Shown: positions 13,208 through 25,404 of the stretch, piece after piece
Layout: every line of letters starts with the position of its first letter
Numbering within the stretch: the stretch's first letter is position 1
Origin: Conidiobolus incongruus B7586
Taxonomy: Eukaryota; Entomophthoromycota; Entomophthoromycetes; Entomophthorales; Conidiobolaceae
Assembly (NCBI GenBank): GCA_000697335.1
Contig: JNEM01014322.1
Coordinates: 1 to 52,868 of the forward strand
Length of the DNA stretch: 52,868 bases
Direction of reading: 5' to 3'
Translations under genes and position numbers: made by a program
Notes under the pieces: generated by a model
What the model saw: only the letters and a program-made list of their open reading frames with translations
What the model was told of the DNA's origin: nothing
Databases searched by the model: none

Positions 13208-15827
13208 TGTGTATCTGATGATATTCAACTGCGAAAGGGATTTCCAGTTTAAGAGGTCGTGCAATTAATAATACCCAAATCTATTTTGTAAAATTTATCA
13301 CTTTTCCCCTTAACTCTCTTCATATTTCTGCATATTTTTCCCACTATATGCAAATCATGGTTTATAATTTCTTCTTTTGGCATAATTTTTGTTTCAATTT
13401 TATTTTGAATTTGATAATTTTTGTCCTGTTGATGCAATTAAAATTGAAGCTAAATTTTTATTATGATAATATTATGATATAATTAAGTTATTTATTGATT
13501 TGTTTAAATAAATATGATTGATTTATTTAATAAAATTATTTTCATTATTTTTTGATAAATTTTTCAAAAATCAAAAACAAATATTTTATTTTTAATACTC
13601 ATTATACATTACATATATAATAAAAAAATTAAAACTTCTAATCATTCATATTAAAAATATTATAATTGGAGCGTCTACATATATATTAACTAGATTTATA
13701 TCACTTTATTATTGATGTCCTCAGTCTATATTTTGCATAATAACTATTCAAAAATCATCGAATTATTCGAATATTGTTATTATGCATTAAATATAACTAA
13801 TAAAATGATAATAATTTGTATTAATTCAAAATATCTAAAATCAGTATAATTAAGAAAAAATTTTATTTATCCTTTCTAAATACTAAAGATTCTGATTTTT
13901 TATAGTATGTTTATTGCTTTTAACTTACCTATAATGAATCAATAATTAATTAATTGAATAATAAAATTTTGATTAATTCATATCACTTTTGAATATCATG
14001 TTAATGATGATAATTATTTAATCATAAATCATTTAAATGCTAATTAATTAACATAATACATATTTAGATATAAAATCATTTTTCAACTTAAAATTCAATG
14101 TATTTTTTCATAATATGTTTGAACTTTTGTGATTAGAATTATTTTTTTTCATTTGGATAAATAATTCAACTTTAAAATAAATATATATATTCTAGTATTA
14201 TTTAATGTATTGTTCTAATAATAAGACTGCATAATATTAAGTATTGTCTGGTTTTAATAATAACAAAATATCAAATAATGATTTTTCTCTTCTAATATAG
14301 ATTTTAACATTAAATTTATTGCTAATCAACTATACTAATAACATATTAACTCTATTCCTATATAATACCATTTATTTAATATATAATTGATTATTCCGAG
14401 GTAAATCTTCAATACATAAACATTTGAACTTATGATATAGAATATTATAAAATTTGATAAAGTTTTAGTTAAAATAAATTTATAAATAGTTGATGGTATT
14501 ATATATTCCGATTATCCTTAAACAGACTGAATTTAATATATAATATTAGAGTTATATATTATGAAATCATAGAATATATTATAAGTGATATTTGAAAATA
14601 TTATTAGTAAAGGTCAGCTTTGCAGGTTATTATACAACCATTGAATTGCATATCTGAAATATATATGAGTAAAAAAACTATATATTTCGAACGAGATACG
14701 AAAAAGCCAAGTAAATGTATAATGTTATAATTGTCTACCTTTGTAAAAAATATGTATTTGAAATAAATTTACAGTGTGACCACAGGTTGGCAAAATTAAA
14801 TATTGATAACAACGAAAAATTTTGAAAGTAATGTTGAAAAATTATGCTTGGAAAGTAAATTATATAAAGATATAATTAAATTGTATTTTCAATACAAATT
14901 GAATAATAACAGCAACGATGAATGATCAATTTATTTAATTGAATATGAATCAACTGATTGTTCATCATAAATAATTTGGGAATAACAAAATATACATACA
15001 ATAATTATATAAAATATTACCAAATTGGGAAATAGTTTAATAGATTTATAATCAAATCTATTTATTATAGTAACATTAAAATAATACTATGATTTTATCA
15101 TATTCACTTATTCAATCAACATTAACTTTACGCAAAATTAAATTGATTTATCAAATTTCCTTATAACTAATGATTGTTCTGATGCTATTTATTCTAAAAA
15201 TGTTAGAAAATCGACTAAATCTATTATATAAATATAAAATATTCAACTAAGCTTATTGGTGAATTAGATCAAAGTTGCTATTATATATGTTATTAGTTAT
15301 ATTCTTATATCAAAGTCTCAGTCAGTAATTTTTATTCATGAAATAACCATTATTTCCCCGTTTGGAAAATTCGAAATATGATGTTGGAAAAAATTATTGA
15401 GAATATAGGTATAAAAAAATAGTATAATTGAAGTTAGAAAGAATATTGTGCTTGAATGGTTAGTGATTTTTAAAAGGAATGATATGTTTTAAATTATAAT
15501 GAATTAATGAAAATAGATAAAAATTGATAGATTGAATTTCACATGAATTAACTTTATTAACTCTTCTATCAACAAAAATTAAATAAACTTCCATTTCATC
15601 AACAAAAATCCCATAAAAAGGAGATCAGCTAATACCATTAATTAGCCAAAACAGTATTCCTAAATATGCTTAAATCTCAACATAAACTATCAAATTAAAA
15701 ATCACCATAGTTTCAATAATTATATTAATATTCATCAACATTTATAATTCAACAAAATTCAAATATTTGTATTTGTGTTTAATTAATTTATTCGATTCAT
15801 TTATAACCCCACATTTTGATCTTCAAT
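13208..15827. other. Long AT-rich divergent intergenic region RPS15/OCT1
   Basis: About 2.6 kb between two divergently transcribed genes. The first 200 bp upstream of RPS15 are less AT-rich and include pyrimidine-rich patches, as expected for a strong ribosomal protein promoter. A 62-codon frame on the minus strand (13249-13437) lies there but has no coding character. The rest is featureless AT-rich DNA. Confidence 0.5.
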
Positions 15828-18229
15828 ATGATTTATTCTAAAATTATACCAAGAATACAGAATGACTCCATTAAACGAGTTAATATATCTCAAATTAAAA
15901 GATTTGTTAGTATAAAAACTGAAACTATACCTCAATCCTTAGAAAATAATAGAGAGAAAGATTTACGGTTAGGTTTCGATGTCCCACATTTATGGTCACA
16001 AAGATTAAACAAATATCCTTCTTCCAATGGACTCCTCGGGAAGCCCTTTTTAATCGAACCTTCAGGATTTATAAGCTGGTCCCAGTTTACCATACAAAAA
16101 GCGAGGATATTAGTTGATAAAATTTGCCAACCTAATTTAGAAAACCAAGATAAATTGAAAATTGTAAAAAGATTAGACCAACTGTCAGATGTTTTATGTA
16201 GCATTATAGATGTTGCAGAATTGGTTAGATCATTACATCCAAATCCAAAATTTTTGAATTATGCTAATAAAGCTTATTTGGAAGTTGTTAGCTTTATGAA
16301 CACACTCAATACCCATCCAGGGCTCTATCACGTAAGTAAATTATATCTAAATTAAACTTGTCAGAGATATTAATTTTTTTGTCTGTATAGACCTTAAAAG
16401 ATTTACTCAAAGATAAAGATTTAGTCAAGCATATGTCGGATCAAGAGCTTGCAGTAGCTCGATTATTCCTCATCGATTTTGAAAAGAGTGGTATTCATTT
16501 AGATGAAATGAGTAGAAAACAGTTTGTATCATTAAATGACGATATTAATGAATTGGGTCGTGAATTTTTATCAGAAACAAGTCCTTTGAAAAATTCCATT
16601 CAAGTAGATCGATCAGAACTTAGAGGATGCGAAGGCTGGTGGAATGGTACTCAGAGTATTCAATTCATTCCTACTACACCGTACCATTCTTCACTCTTAT
16701 TGAGAACTGCTCATGATAGCAAGCTTCGTCAGAAAATGTATATCGCTTCCAATCAACCATCCTCACGTCAAGTTCAAGTACTAGAAACAATGCTCATGAA
16801 GCGTGCGGAACTGGCTAATTTGTTAGGGAAGCCCACATTTGCTCACTTGTTCCTGGAGGACAAGATGGCACATAGCCCTCAAAATGTTGCTACATTTTTA
16901 AGCTCACTTGTTTCCAAAAGCCAGCCAAAATTAAATCATGAAATGCATCTATTGAGACAATTGAAAATGCAGCATGAGAAATCCAGCGAAGTTTATGGAT
17001 GGGATCAGCAATATTACACTCATCTTTATGAATCTCAACTTCGTCAAAGTCATCAAGCTATTCATAAAAAGATGAGTCAATATTTCTCAGTAGGAACAGT
17101 GATCAAAGGATTATCGAATATACTTGAAACGATGTATCAATTGAGATTCAGATTGGTGGATGATGTGAATTATGCTGAGCTATGGGATCCCTCGGTGAGA
17201 AAAGTCGAAGTTTTGGATGAATCAGACTCTGTGGTTGGAATTATTTACTTTGATCTTTTTGGCAGACCCAACAAGCCACCTATTGCCGCACATTATACTC
17301 TACAGTGTAGCAGAAGAATAGACGATGATGATCATAATAGTATTCACTCCAATTCTCACATCGTGGAAAATCCAGCAATGGGACCTATACATACACAAGG
17401 AACTAAAAACTACCAAATTCCTGTTGTTGTACTTTCCTGCTGCTTTAATCACCCCATAAATGGTACTCCTACTCTTCTAAGCATGAACGAAGTTGAGACA
17501 TTATTCCACGAAATGGGCCATGCTATTCATAGTATGGTCGCACGAACTGATTTCCACAACGTTGCTGGAACTCGTTGCAAAATCGACTTTGTCGAGTTAC
17601 CATCTATCTTCATGGAGACCTTGGGTACTTCATCCACTGCAATTCCATTCTATGCCAAGCATTATAGTACATTAGAACCCATTCCTATCCCTTTGATTGA
17701 TGAGTATAAAAAGTTGTCAAGTCCATTTAACACTTTAGAGACACAGCACCAGATCCTGCTCAGTGCAATTGACCAATCATATCACTCAATTGATTTATCG
17801 AATCCTCCTGAGCCTAATTTTAGTTATCAGGTCATACAAGATTGGCAAAATAAATGGGGAACTTATCCCTATGTTAACAATACTCATCTCGGGATTAAGT
17901 TTGGTCACTTGTTTTCTTACAGCGCGACTTATTATAGCTATCTTTTAGGCCGCTGTTTTGCCAATAGAATTTGGACCAAAGGCTTTGCAGGCCATGAGCT
18001 TCGTAGTGATATAGGTTCCATTTTCGGTGAAGAAGTCCTCGCTCCTGGTGGCGGTAGAGATCCTTGGGTATCCATCAGTAAATGTTTATACCGCTTTGAA
18101 CTTGCAAGCAGCCCTGCTGGTGTCGACAAAAAAGTTGAGGATCAGTTGAACTTATTGAGTCAAGGTGCAGAAGCTAGTATGAAGATTGTGGGTGAATGGG
18201 GTTTAGGAACTACTAGAACATTTCATTAA
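15828..18229 (+). CDS. OCT1: Mitochondrial intermediate peptidase (M3A zinc metallopeptidase)
   Basis: Matrix peptidase that removes an octapeptide from imported precursors after the first processing cut. Exons: 15828-16331 and 16391-18229, giving 780 aa, the usual length. The N-terminus (MIYSKIIPRIQNDSIKRVN) is rich in I, K, R and N with no acid for a dozen residues, consistent with a matrix targeting sequence. LGFDVPHLWSQRL and GLLGKPFLIEPSGF begin the mature domain. The zinc site FHEMGHAIHSMVARTDFHNV gives both His ligands and the Glu of HExxH, and the downstream KIDFVELPSIFMETL supplies the third ligand region (E in ELPS). GTRC matches the MIP family. Intron 1 has a clean GTAAGT donor. 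An upstream in-frame TTG at 15816 is ignored because the ATG at 15828 is the first normal start. Confidence 0.96.
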
Positions 18230-18464
18230 TTGTAAAATTAAACCAGTGATATTTATTAATAAATTTCAAAATTAAATTAACAAATTATTTTTGATTTTAT
18301 TAAATAAGTTCTGGATTATTATATAGAAATAAATTGATCTTGATAGGGAGTTTAGCTTCTCGAAGTATAAAATAAGTGTGTCGAGTTTTCAGTATTTAAC
18401 GACTCGTTTACATATTTACTTTTTTTCAATTATGATGATCCTGAAGAGCGTAAATTTATGATTT

Positions 18465-18719
18465 TCATAATATAATTTCTTCGACATCGCCCTCTCTATT
18501 ATCTTCCTCTAGCTCAAAAAACTCCAGAAATGTAGGCATGCGAAAACCGTCGTTGACAATATCTTTGCTTCCAATGACTATTCTTTGATCTTGGTCTTCG
18601 GCATCATTCCAGACTCTTACTTTACCGTTTTTAACAAATTGCTCACTATCGTCAGCATTGTTCCAAACCTTTTGACATGAAACTAAACTGAAAATAAAAG
18701 TAATTAAGGCTAATTTCAT
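18465..18719 (-). CDS. Small secreted protein, unknown function
   Basis: 84-residue single-exon frame. It begins MKLALITFIFSLVSCQ: a short lysine-tipped hydrophobic segment ending in small residues, an excellent signal peptide with likely cleavage near SC-Q. The mature part is about 68 aa, strongly acidic, and carries a short internal repeat: VWNNADDSEQF and, 18 residues later, VWNDAEDQDQR. The C-terminal end is very acidic (FELEEDNREGDVEEIIL). Only one Cys, in the signal region, so no disulphide-rich fold is expected. I do not recognise a family. It lies 235 bp from the 3' end of OCT1 (convergent) and about 300 bp downstream of TSC13 on the same strand. Low-complexity artefact is unlikely given the signal peptide and base composition. 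Confidence 0.6.
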   Translation of the reverse strand: MKLALITFIFSLVSCQKVWNNADDSEQFVKNGKVRVWNDAEDQDQRIVIGSKDIVNDGFRMPTFLEFFELEEDNREGDVEEIIL

Positions 18720-19017
18720 CTTTCAATCAATATTTTATAATAAATTACTATAGATTAAATTTATTAAATGTAGTTGATTTATATACTAAAGTTATTTCAT
18801 ATCCATTGACAATCATTTACTTCTTTCAAGTTAATTTCCTTATTTTAACTACTTATCAAACGTTTCAAATTCCAATTAATTTAATCCATTTGATTATCAT
18901 TCATTTTCAATAATTTCCTATTATTATGAACAAGTGCAAATTTATTGAAAATATTAATTTGAATTACTATAATTATCAGATATAACAATCACCATTATAT
19001 TCTTATTTATTAATCAT
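18720..19017. other. AT-rich spacer, promoter of small secreted protein gene
   Basis: About 300 bp between TSC13 and the small secreted protein gene, both on the minus strand. It should contain the 3' flank of the former and the promoter of the latter. No distinct element is seen. Confidence 0.4.
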
Positions 19018-19923
19018 TTAATGGATAAATGGAATGAAAATTTTACGATTTTTAGGATAATTGGGGAATTCTTTACGATATTGCTTGTGCTTTTTAACGG
19101 ACCAGAGATACATTTGACCAACTGAAACAGATAAGAATAACAAAGAGGCAAAGGTACGGGTCAATAAAGCGAAAGCGATCCAAACAATAGATTCGAAGAG
19201 GTAGTTAGGACAGCTGACCCAATCGAAGCCATAACCATAAGGAATCTTACGAACTGTAGAGCCAGGAGGACGCAAGTTGCGAAGGGTGATATGAGTGCTC
19301 AAGTTAGAGATTTGTCCATAAATAAACAACAAGATGGGAAGATAAAAGCTCACATCGCTACGAATGGAGGATGGAGAAGTGGCAGACAGGGAGGGACCAT
19401 AGGTGAAATAAGCCAACAAAACCCCAGAAAGAACATGGTAATGGAATGAGTTCTTGAACACATTGAAGAAAGGCATAGTTCCATTACTAAAACGGTGAAT
19501 AAAGACTGTTTCAAATTCACGCTTCAAAAAGTGGGCCATAACCATGTAGTAAGCGGCAGTTTGGACTGGACTGTGTTGAACTTTTTGCCCATAAAAGAGA
19601 CTGGAAAAATAGTAGAACAGAGGATGAATGAATAGAGGACCGGCATATTCGATCAAGAATACAGTTCTCCAGCCAATTTGAGGGCCCAAATCCTTCAAAG
19701 ACAAGCTGGCACCATCATGTAAATCATAGGCTTTTAATGTATCTGAAGGATTCTTCAATACCTTTTCATTATACTTAATTCTCTGCCTTTCAGGAGTGAG
19801 TTTGGGATATTTAGCCACAATTTTGGCTTGAAGATCACTTACGGTGGCGGTGTCGGGAAGTTCAACGGTCAAATCGTATTTCTTGGGGTTGGATTTGGAT
19901 CCTCCTGTTAAGATCAACTTCAT
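19018..19923 (-). CDS. TSC13: Very-long-chain enoyl-CoA reductase
   Basis: ER membrane enzyme that reduces trans-2-enoyl-CoA in the last step of each very-long-chain fatty acid elongation cycle, supplying ceramides. A single exon of 301 aa, close to the family norm (yeast 310). The first 80 residues form the ubiquitin-like domain typical of TECR proteins (ATVSDLQAKIVAKYPKLTPE, then RIKYNEKVLK). The steroid 5-alpha-reductase domain follows: DLGPQIGWRTVFLIEYAGPL, the HFLKREFETVFIHRFSNGTM block, and at the C-terminus LRPPGSTVRKIPYGYGFDWV, SCPNYLFE and KKHKQYRKEFPNYPKNRKIF. The NADPH-binding and active-site Lys/Tyr region is intact. Several hydrophobic helices are evident. There is no ER KKxx tail; it ends IFIPFIH. 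Confidence 0.96.
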   Translation of the reverse strand: MKLILTGGSKSNPKKYDLTVELPDTATVSDLQAKIVAKYPKLTPERQRIKYNEKVLKNPSDTLKAYDLHDGASLSLKDLGPQIGWRTVFLIEYAGPLFIHPLFYYFSSLFYGQKVQHSPVQTAAYYMVMAHFLKREFETVFIHRFSNGTMPFFNVFKNSFHYHVLSGVLLAYFTYGPSLSATSPSSIRSDVSFYLPILLFIYGQISNLSTHITLRNLRPPGSTVRKIPYGYGFDWVSCPNYLFESIVWIAFALLTRTFASLLFLSVSVGQMYLWSVKKHKQYRKEFPNYPKNRKIFIPFIH

Positions 19924-21222
19924 GCTTGATAAAATGCTTAAATTTCTCTAAACTGTTAAAATTGATTAGAGATAAATTACGTTATTTTTCGGTCACAGTC
20001 ATCCATAAATCTCCATTCACATTGGTGGAAAATTATGGGTATGAAAATTGGTGAGATGATAATAGTGGTGTGAATATTTGAAGAAATTCTTATTATATAC
20101 AATTATAACCATTTATTACATAATTTGCAACTTGGTCATGATTGTATTCAAATTCAATCATATCAAATCTTTAATACCATCAAAGACAAATACTGCTAAT
20201 ATCTCTGATAAAATTATTAAAAATATCGCTTAAATCACAACATACATTATATACCTTTGAAATATATGTTCATCAACAAAAAAATGCTTAACAATATTTA
20301 TTGTTCTCAAGAAAAATATTTTTTAGAAATTAATTAGTTATGATACAATTGTTCAAAAATTGAATTAATATTTAATTTCCTTTAGTTATTATATTATTTG
20401 AAAAACTTACAATTTAAATTATTTGGGTTTATTATATTCGATATTGATGTGAATGATAATAATTAAAATATTAATATTTAAGATTTTTTTCAATATCAAT
20501 TCTATCATTTGAAATTTATTTAGCTAATTATATTCTCAACTACATAGATCCCGATATTTGTAATTAATTAATATATGCTAAAAATTTTGAATTAAATGCA
20601 ATATAATTTAGATACTGTCAAATATCAAATAAAATTCATAATTGCAGCATTTTCAATTAAATTTGTTAATATATGTGTATATTGATCAAATAACTACTTG
20701 GATCATAAGCTGAATACAATTTCAAAAAGTAGTTATATTAATAATTTATATATTAATTTTATTGATAATGAATTATTTTCATCTGCTAAAGATTGTTTAA
20801 AATATTTTTTTGTTTTCAAAAGATTAAATTGATCAATGATCATTATATTTAGTATACAAGATAACAATAATAATGCTAACTGTCAAATTATATTAGAATG
20901 ATCATAATGATGATTGAAAATTCTACTTTTAAAAAAATTATGATAAATTTTTAATATATTATGAATTTCAAATTATAAATTGAATGATCTGTCGGCAATT
21001 TGATATGAAATTATCAGTCAAATTTAATATTTTAAGAAAAGGTTAATGAACTGTTTGAGTATCTATAGCATTTTAAATCGATATAAATATCATTACTATA
21101 TCTCGAAGATATTGAATTCTTGAAATTCTAAAATCATTTAATCAAGGCTATAATAAATTTATATTATTTATGATGTATTAAATCTATTAATTTATTCAAT
21201 AAAATATTATAATTTAAGAAGT
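19924..21222. other. AT-rich intergenic region
   Basis: About 1.3 kb between the TSC13 start and the MAK11 stop (both genes on the minus strand). The first 180 bp beside TSC13 are less AT-rich and probably include its promoter and leader. The remainder shows no frame, hairpin or repeat of note. Confidence 0.5.
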
Positions 21223-22595
21223 CTATTGATATTCAGCAGGATTAATATCCATACAAGTGACTCTAACCTTTCCAAACCATATGCCACCCACAGGAAGATC
21301 AATGGAATCTTCATGTTTAGATTCAGTTTCCTCTATATTAAGTTTGGCTTCGGGAACTAATTTCTTCTTATGTTTGTATACAACTGCAAGTGATGATATT
21401 TTTTCTGAAATATCATAGTTTGTAGATTTTTCAGATTTTAGAGTTGTTAATAATTTGTCCCATTCCCATACGACGACTAAACCATCTGATGAAGAAGTGA
21501 TTAAGTAGGGCTTTTTGTCATCTTTAGCAATGAATTTGATGGACTTGATCCTTGTTTTATGTCCTTTGACAACATAGTGATTTTCTTGTTTGAAATCACC
21601 ATTTAGGGGGCCATAAATATAAAAAGAGGAGTTGTTGCAACCAGCAATTAAATATAGATCATCTTCGTGTTGAACAAATTCAGCTGATGTGAATCTTGTG
21701 GCCTTGGCAGTAATAGTGTGCTTAGGATCTGGAAGCTATTGAAAGATATAGTGAATAAATTGAAATTAATTTTTTATATGCAATGATATTCTTACACCAA
21801 TACTATAAATTTGAATGGATGAATCGAATAAAACGGCATAGTATGTGCCTAATTTGTCCCAGAATACAGAAAGACCCTCTAGATATATAATCAGTATTGA
21901 TATTATAGCGATATCAATATATAATTCTACCTTTTCTGAGATTAATGGAAGAGGCCTTTTTACCAGTCATTAAATTCCATACGAATAGTGACTTATCTTG
22001 TCCTACACTGAGAGCAAGTTGACCGTTAGGATGTACGGAAATATCATTGATACGACCCCTAAATAGATAAAAAATTAATAAAAATCATTAGATGAGTGTA
22101 ATTATATTACTTGTGACCACGTAATACTTTTAATAATTCCCAGTCTTTAGTTTTCCAAATGACAATAGAGCTATCTTCACTTGCCGAGAGAAGATTCCTT
22201 TGACCAACAAATTGGAGAGAGGTAATTGAACCTAAAATAGAGTTAATATAAAATTCGATATTTAAGCTATATAGAATACCTTGATGGTGCATTAAAGTAC
22301 CAAGATCAACTCTTTTTTTCAAATCATAAACACTAAACAAAGCAACATGAATAAATGCGAAATTAAAATTCTAAGACAAAACAAATTACATGATATTTTC
22401 ATCAGCACTACCAGAAGCTAAAAATCTACCACCACATTTTAAAGTTTTAATAGAGTTTAAATGAGCTGGAATAATAAAATTGGGTTCAACTTTCAATGGA
22501 AAATTAGAATTTTTTATTTCGGTAACTTGTAAACCGTATAAAATTTTTTCATAAGTTCCAATTACAACTTCAAATAGAGTAGATTTATCTTTCAT
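21223..22595 (-). CDS. MAK11: Mak11/PAK1IP1 WD-repeat ribosome assembly factor
   Basis: Nucleolar WD40 protein that works with Rlp24 in pre-60S maturation; its animal counterpart is PAK1-interacting protein 1. Exons: 22595-22390, 22332-22280, 22231-22111, 22058-21931, 21878-21796 and 21735-21223 (367 aa). Characteristic blocks in order: FEVVIGTYEKILYGLQV, the strongly conserved GGRFLASGSADENI followed across the first intron by VYDLKKRVDLGTLMHH, LLSASEDSSIVIWKTKDW, LLKVLRGHKGRINDISVHPN, GQLALSVGQDKSLFVWNL and, in the last exon, YLITSSSDGLVVVWEWDK. The C-terminus has a lysine-rich patch (YKHKKKLVPEA). Five introns of about 50-60 nt all have consensus borders. It shares a 1.3-kb divergent upstream region with the SANT-domain gene. 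Confidence 0.93.
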
Positions 22596-23907
22596 ATTTA
22601 TTTCTATTATTAAAAATTGAATTTATTAATTTGATATGAAAGAATAATGGTTTTAAAAATTTTACTTAACATCATTAAAATTGTGGGATTTTTAATGTTA
22701 GTAGGAAAGTTGACAAAATTCATATTTTATTCAAATTATTTTAATATTTTCAAAAATACAATGAAATTTATACAACATTAACTTTTTGAATATTAAGTAT
22801 TCAAAATTAGATATATGCAGAGTTTAAAAATCAAATAACGAGTTACTCTTTTTGATTCTAATTTAAATGATGGTGTAACTACAAAATTATTATTTTAATA
22901 CTTTGAATACTATTATGATCAATTAAATATATTTGAACATCAAACTCAACAAACCTAGATATATATATTTTAAATTTATTAAAAAATTAATATTAAAAAT
23001 ATATTTTTTAAATATAACACAATCTAATCTCATTCAATAAACTTTAATCATTTTTTGTCAATTTAATGAATAATGGAAATCTATTGAAAATTATTAATTT
23101 ATCATTAATAAGCTTGAATAATATCTTTGATTAGTCATCTTAATATCAATTCTAATGCATAAAAGAAATGTAATATAACTTCATTAATGATCTACGGTAA
23201 ATTTCCTATATTAAGGCTTATTAAATATATTAAATATAATAATGATAGCCTTATATTTGATAATTAGAAATTATAATTTTTAAATTTAAATATAATAGAT
23301 AGCAGTTGAATGAATATTAGAGTAAATATATAATATGCTCAATAAATATTTCGTTTTTAGTAAATTGAAATAAAAATATAGTATTTAAATTATTATTTTT
23401 ATATAAAATATTAGTAAAAGATAAAAACCTAAATGTATTTATATTTTACCATTTGTGTTAATTTTAATTTTATACTTTATTATATTTATTTAAGAAAATT
23501 AAAATCCTTAATTTGCAGATGAATGATTGGATAATTTGGCGTTGGGATGGTTAGCCAATCATCAATCTTGATTCTAGGTCCAAAAGGGGTTCAAATTCAA
23601 AAATGAAACACGTTCAAATTCAAACACGAACTCAATTCTGAAAAAATCCCACAATTAAAATGAAATTAATTATATGATAAACTGAGTTCAATAAGGTGAT
23701 AAATGAATTGGTTTTACTGTATTCAAAATTAGTTTTTTATATTGAGACTAATTTTTATCTTTTACAATAATAAAGAATTTTGCTAGCATTTATTGAGTTA
23801 ATAAGTTATTTCAAATAGTTTTCCACACCCACCATCCTTCAAATTTTTTAGCATATAATATATACAAAATAATTATAAAATAATTATTCATCCCTGGTTT
23901 ATCCAAA
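22596..23907. other. AT-rich divergent intergenic region MAK11/SANT gene
   Basis: About 1.3 kb that must contain both promoters. A less AT-rich patch at about 23515-23650 includes an imperfect direct repeat of the words TTCAAATTCAAA and GTTCAAATTCAAACACG. I see no gene in it. Confidence 0.45.
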
Positions 23908-25115
23908 ATGTCAACGCCTCCCACTACTGCTATATACAAGCCTAAAAGTATGCCTACAGGTGAAAGAAACGTTTTACGTTCTAATGACTCTGCAAGTTTA
24001 TGGAATTGTACACTTTCTCCTGGTAAGTTATTTTTTGATTGGTTATTCAGCTCAATTTAATATCACAATTTTAGGTTGGACTTCAGAAGAAGTACAGATA
24101 CTGCGGAAAGCACTTATTAAGTTCGGAATTGGGAATTGGTCTAAGATTATCGAATCACAGTGTCTTATGGGGAAGACGATTGCTCAAATGAACTTACAAA
24201 CTCAAAGAATGTTAGGCCAACAATCTACTGCTGGTAATACTTAAAAATATTTACATCAGTTTGATGCTTATTTCTTCTCAAGAATTTGCCAATCTTCATA
24301 TTGATCCATTTGTTATTGGAGAGCTCAATTCAAAAAAGACTGGTCCTAATATAAAGAGAAAGAATAATTTTATTGTTAATACCGGAGGTATGATTCTTGC
24401 GAATGTGATGTTTTCTAATTATTGATTTTGAGTTTTAGGTAAAAGATCTAGAGAAGAAATTAGAAGAAAAATTCAAGAAAATAAAAAATTGTAAATATAT
24501 TAACAATATTGTAGTAGTAAACACTAATTCTGTTTTTTAAAGATATGAGCTTCCAGAATCCGAGTGGCGAAATATTGAACTTCCTAAACCTACTGATGTA
24601 AGTTCTATTATTTCTATTTTATTTGTTATAATACTAATTTTTCTGTTAGCCTGTTAAAAGTAAGACAGGATATATCTTTGTATTTTTGTTATATATATAT
24701 TTATTTTGTTTTAGTTTTAGCCGATAAAAAATCACAACTTCAACAACTAGAGTTGGAATTAGCCAGAATCAATGAAAAAATCAATGCATTGAAATCGGAT
24801 AATGAACTGCTGATGGATATTTCTTCAAATAATACAAGCCCTTCTTCGTCGGTCACTCAAACTATAGAAATCAACACAACCGCCAAAACTTTGATAAAGT
24901 TAAACATTAACTCTGAAAGTAGCGTTGAATCCAAAATTTTATCCCCACAACCTTCTTCCTCTGATAGTAGTTCTAAAAACAGAGCCGTATTTCAAGAGAA
25001 AGAGTATTTACGATCCGATTTGTATAGTGATGACGATTCAATTAGTCCATTTAGCAGTGATCTTTCAGATGACGACTTCCAACCCATTTCAAAGAAGAAG
25101 AGATATAATAAATAG
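23908..25115 (+). CDS. SANT/Myb-domain protein with C-terminal coiled coil
   Basis: Nuclear protein of unknown role. Exons: 23908-24022, 24075-24233, 24283-24387, 24439-24490, 24543-24597, 24650-24659 and 24721-25115 (296 aa). Residues about 40-85 are one SANT/Myb repeat (WTSEEVQILRKALIKFGIGN, W in GNWSKII, then GKTIAQMNLQTQRMLGQQS). Next come LHIDPFVIGELN, a basic patch (KKTGPNIKRKNN), and KRSREEIRRKIQENKKLYEL with PESEWRNIELPKPT. The coiled coil (QLQQLELELARINEKINALK) starts the last exon, which ends in a Ser/Asp-rich tail and a basic nuclear-localisation-like terminus (KKKRYNK). The order SANT-LHIDPF-basic helix recalls uncharacterised proteins of protists and basal fungi. The sixth exon is only 10 nt, and the coiled coil comes into frame only if it is included. 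DNA or chromatin binding is inference. Confidence 0.85.
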
Positions 25116-25404
25116 CTTGCTTTTATCTGATATGTGCAAACATTGTATCAATAATATCTTGGTCATGGATCTTTTTAAAGATTAAATAATAAATAACGCT
25201 TGTAATATTGAAATATGAATGTATAATACGATTTTGGTGTTTATTATATATTTTTAATATTAAAATATAATATAAAGCTGGCTATTTTGATGAGTCGATA
25301 ATATTGAAATATAAATAATATTAATAACTTCAGGAAGAGGAAATTTTAAAAATCATGATACGAGGTTTATTAAATATACATCCATTAAGCAATTATAATA
25401 TCAA

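Noticed and set aside
24678-24720. Start of the coiled-coil frame at 24678 as a separate gene
   Set aside because: Those codons are a pyrimidine-rich intron end with consensus acceptor; the spliced model joins in frame with the SANT exons.
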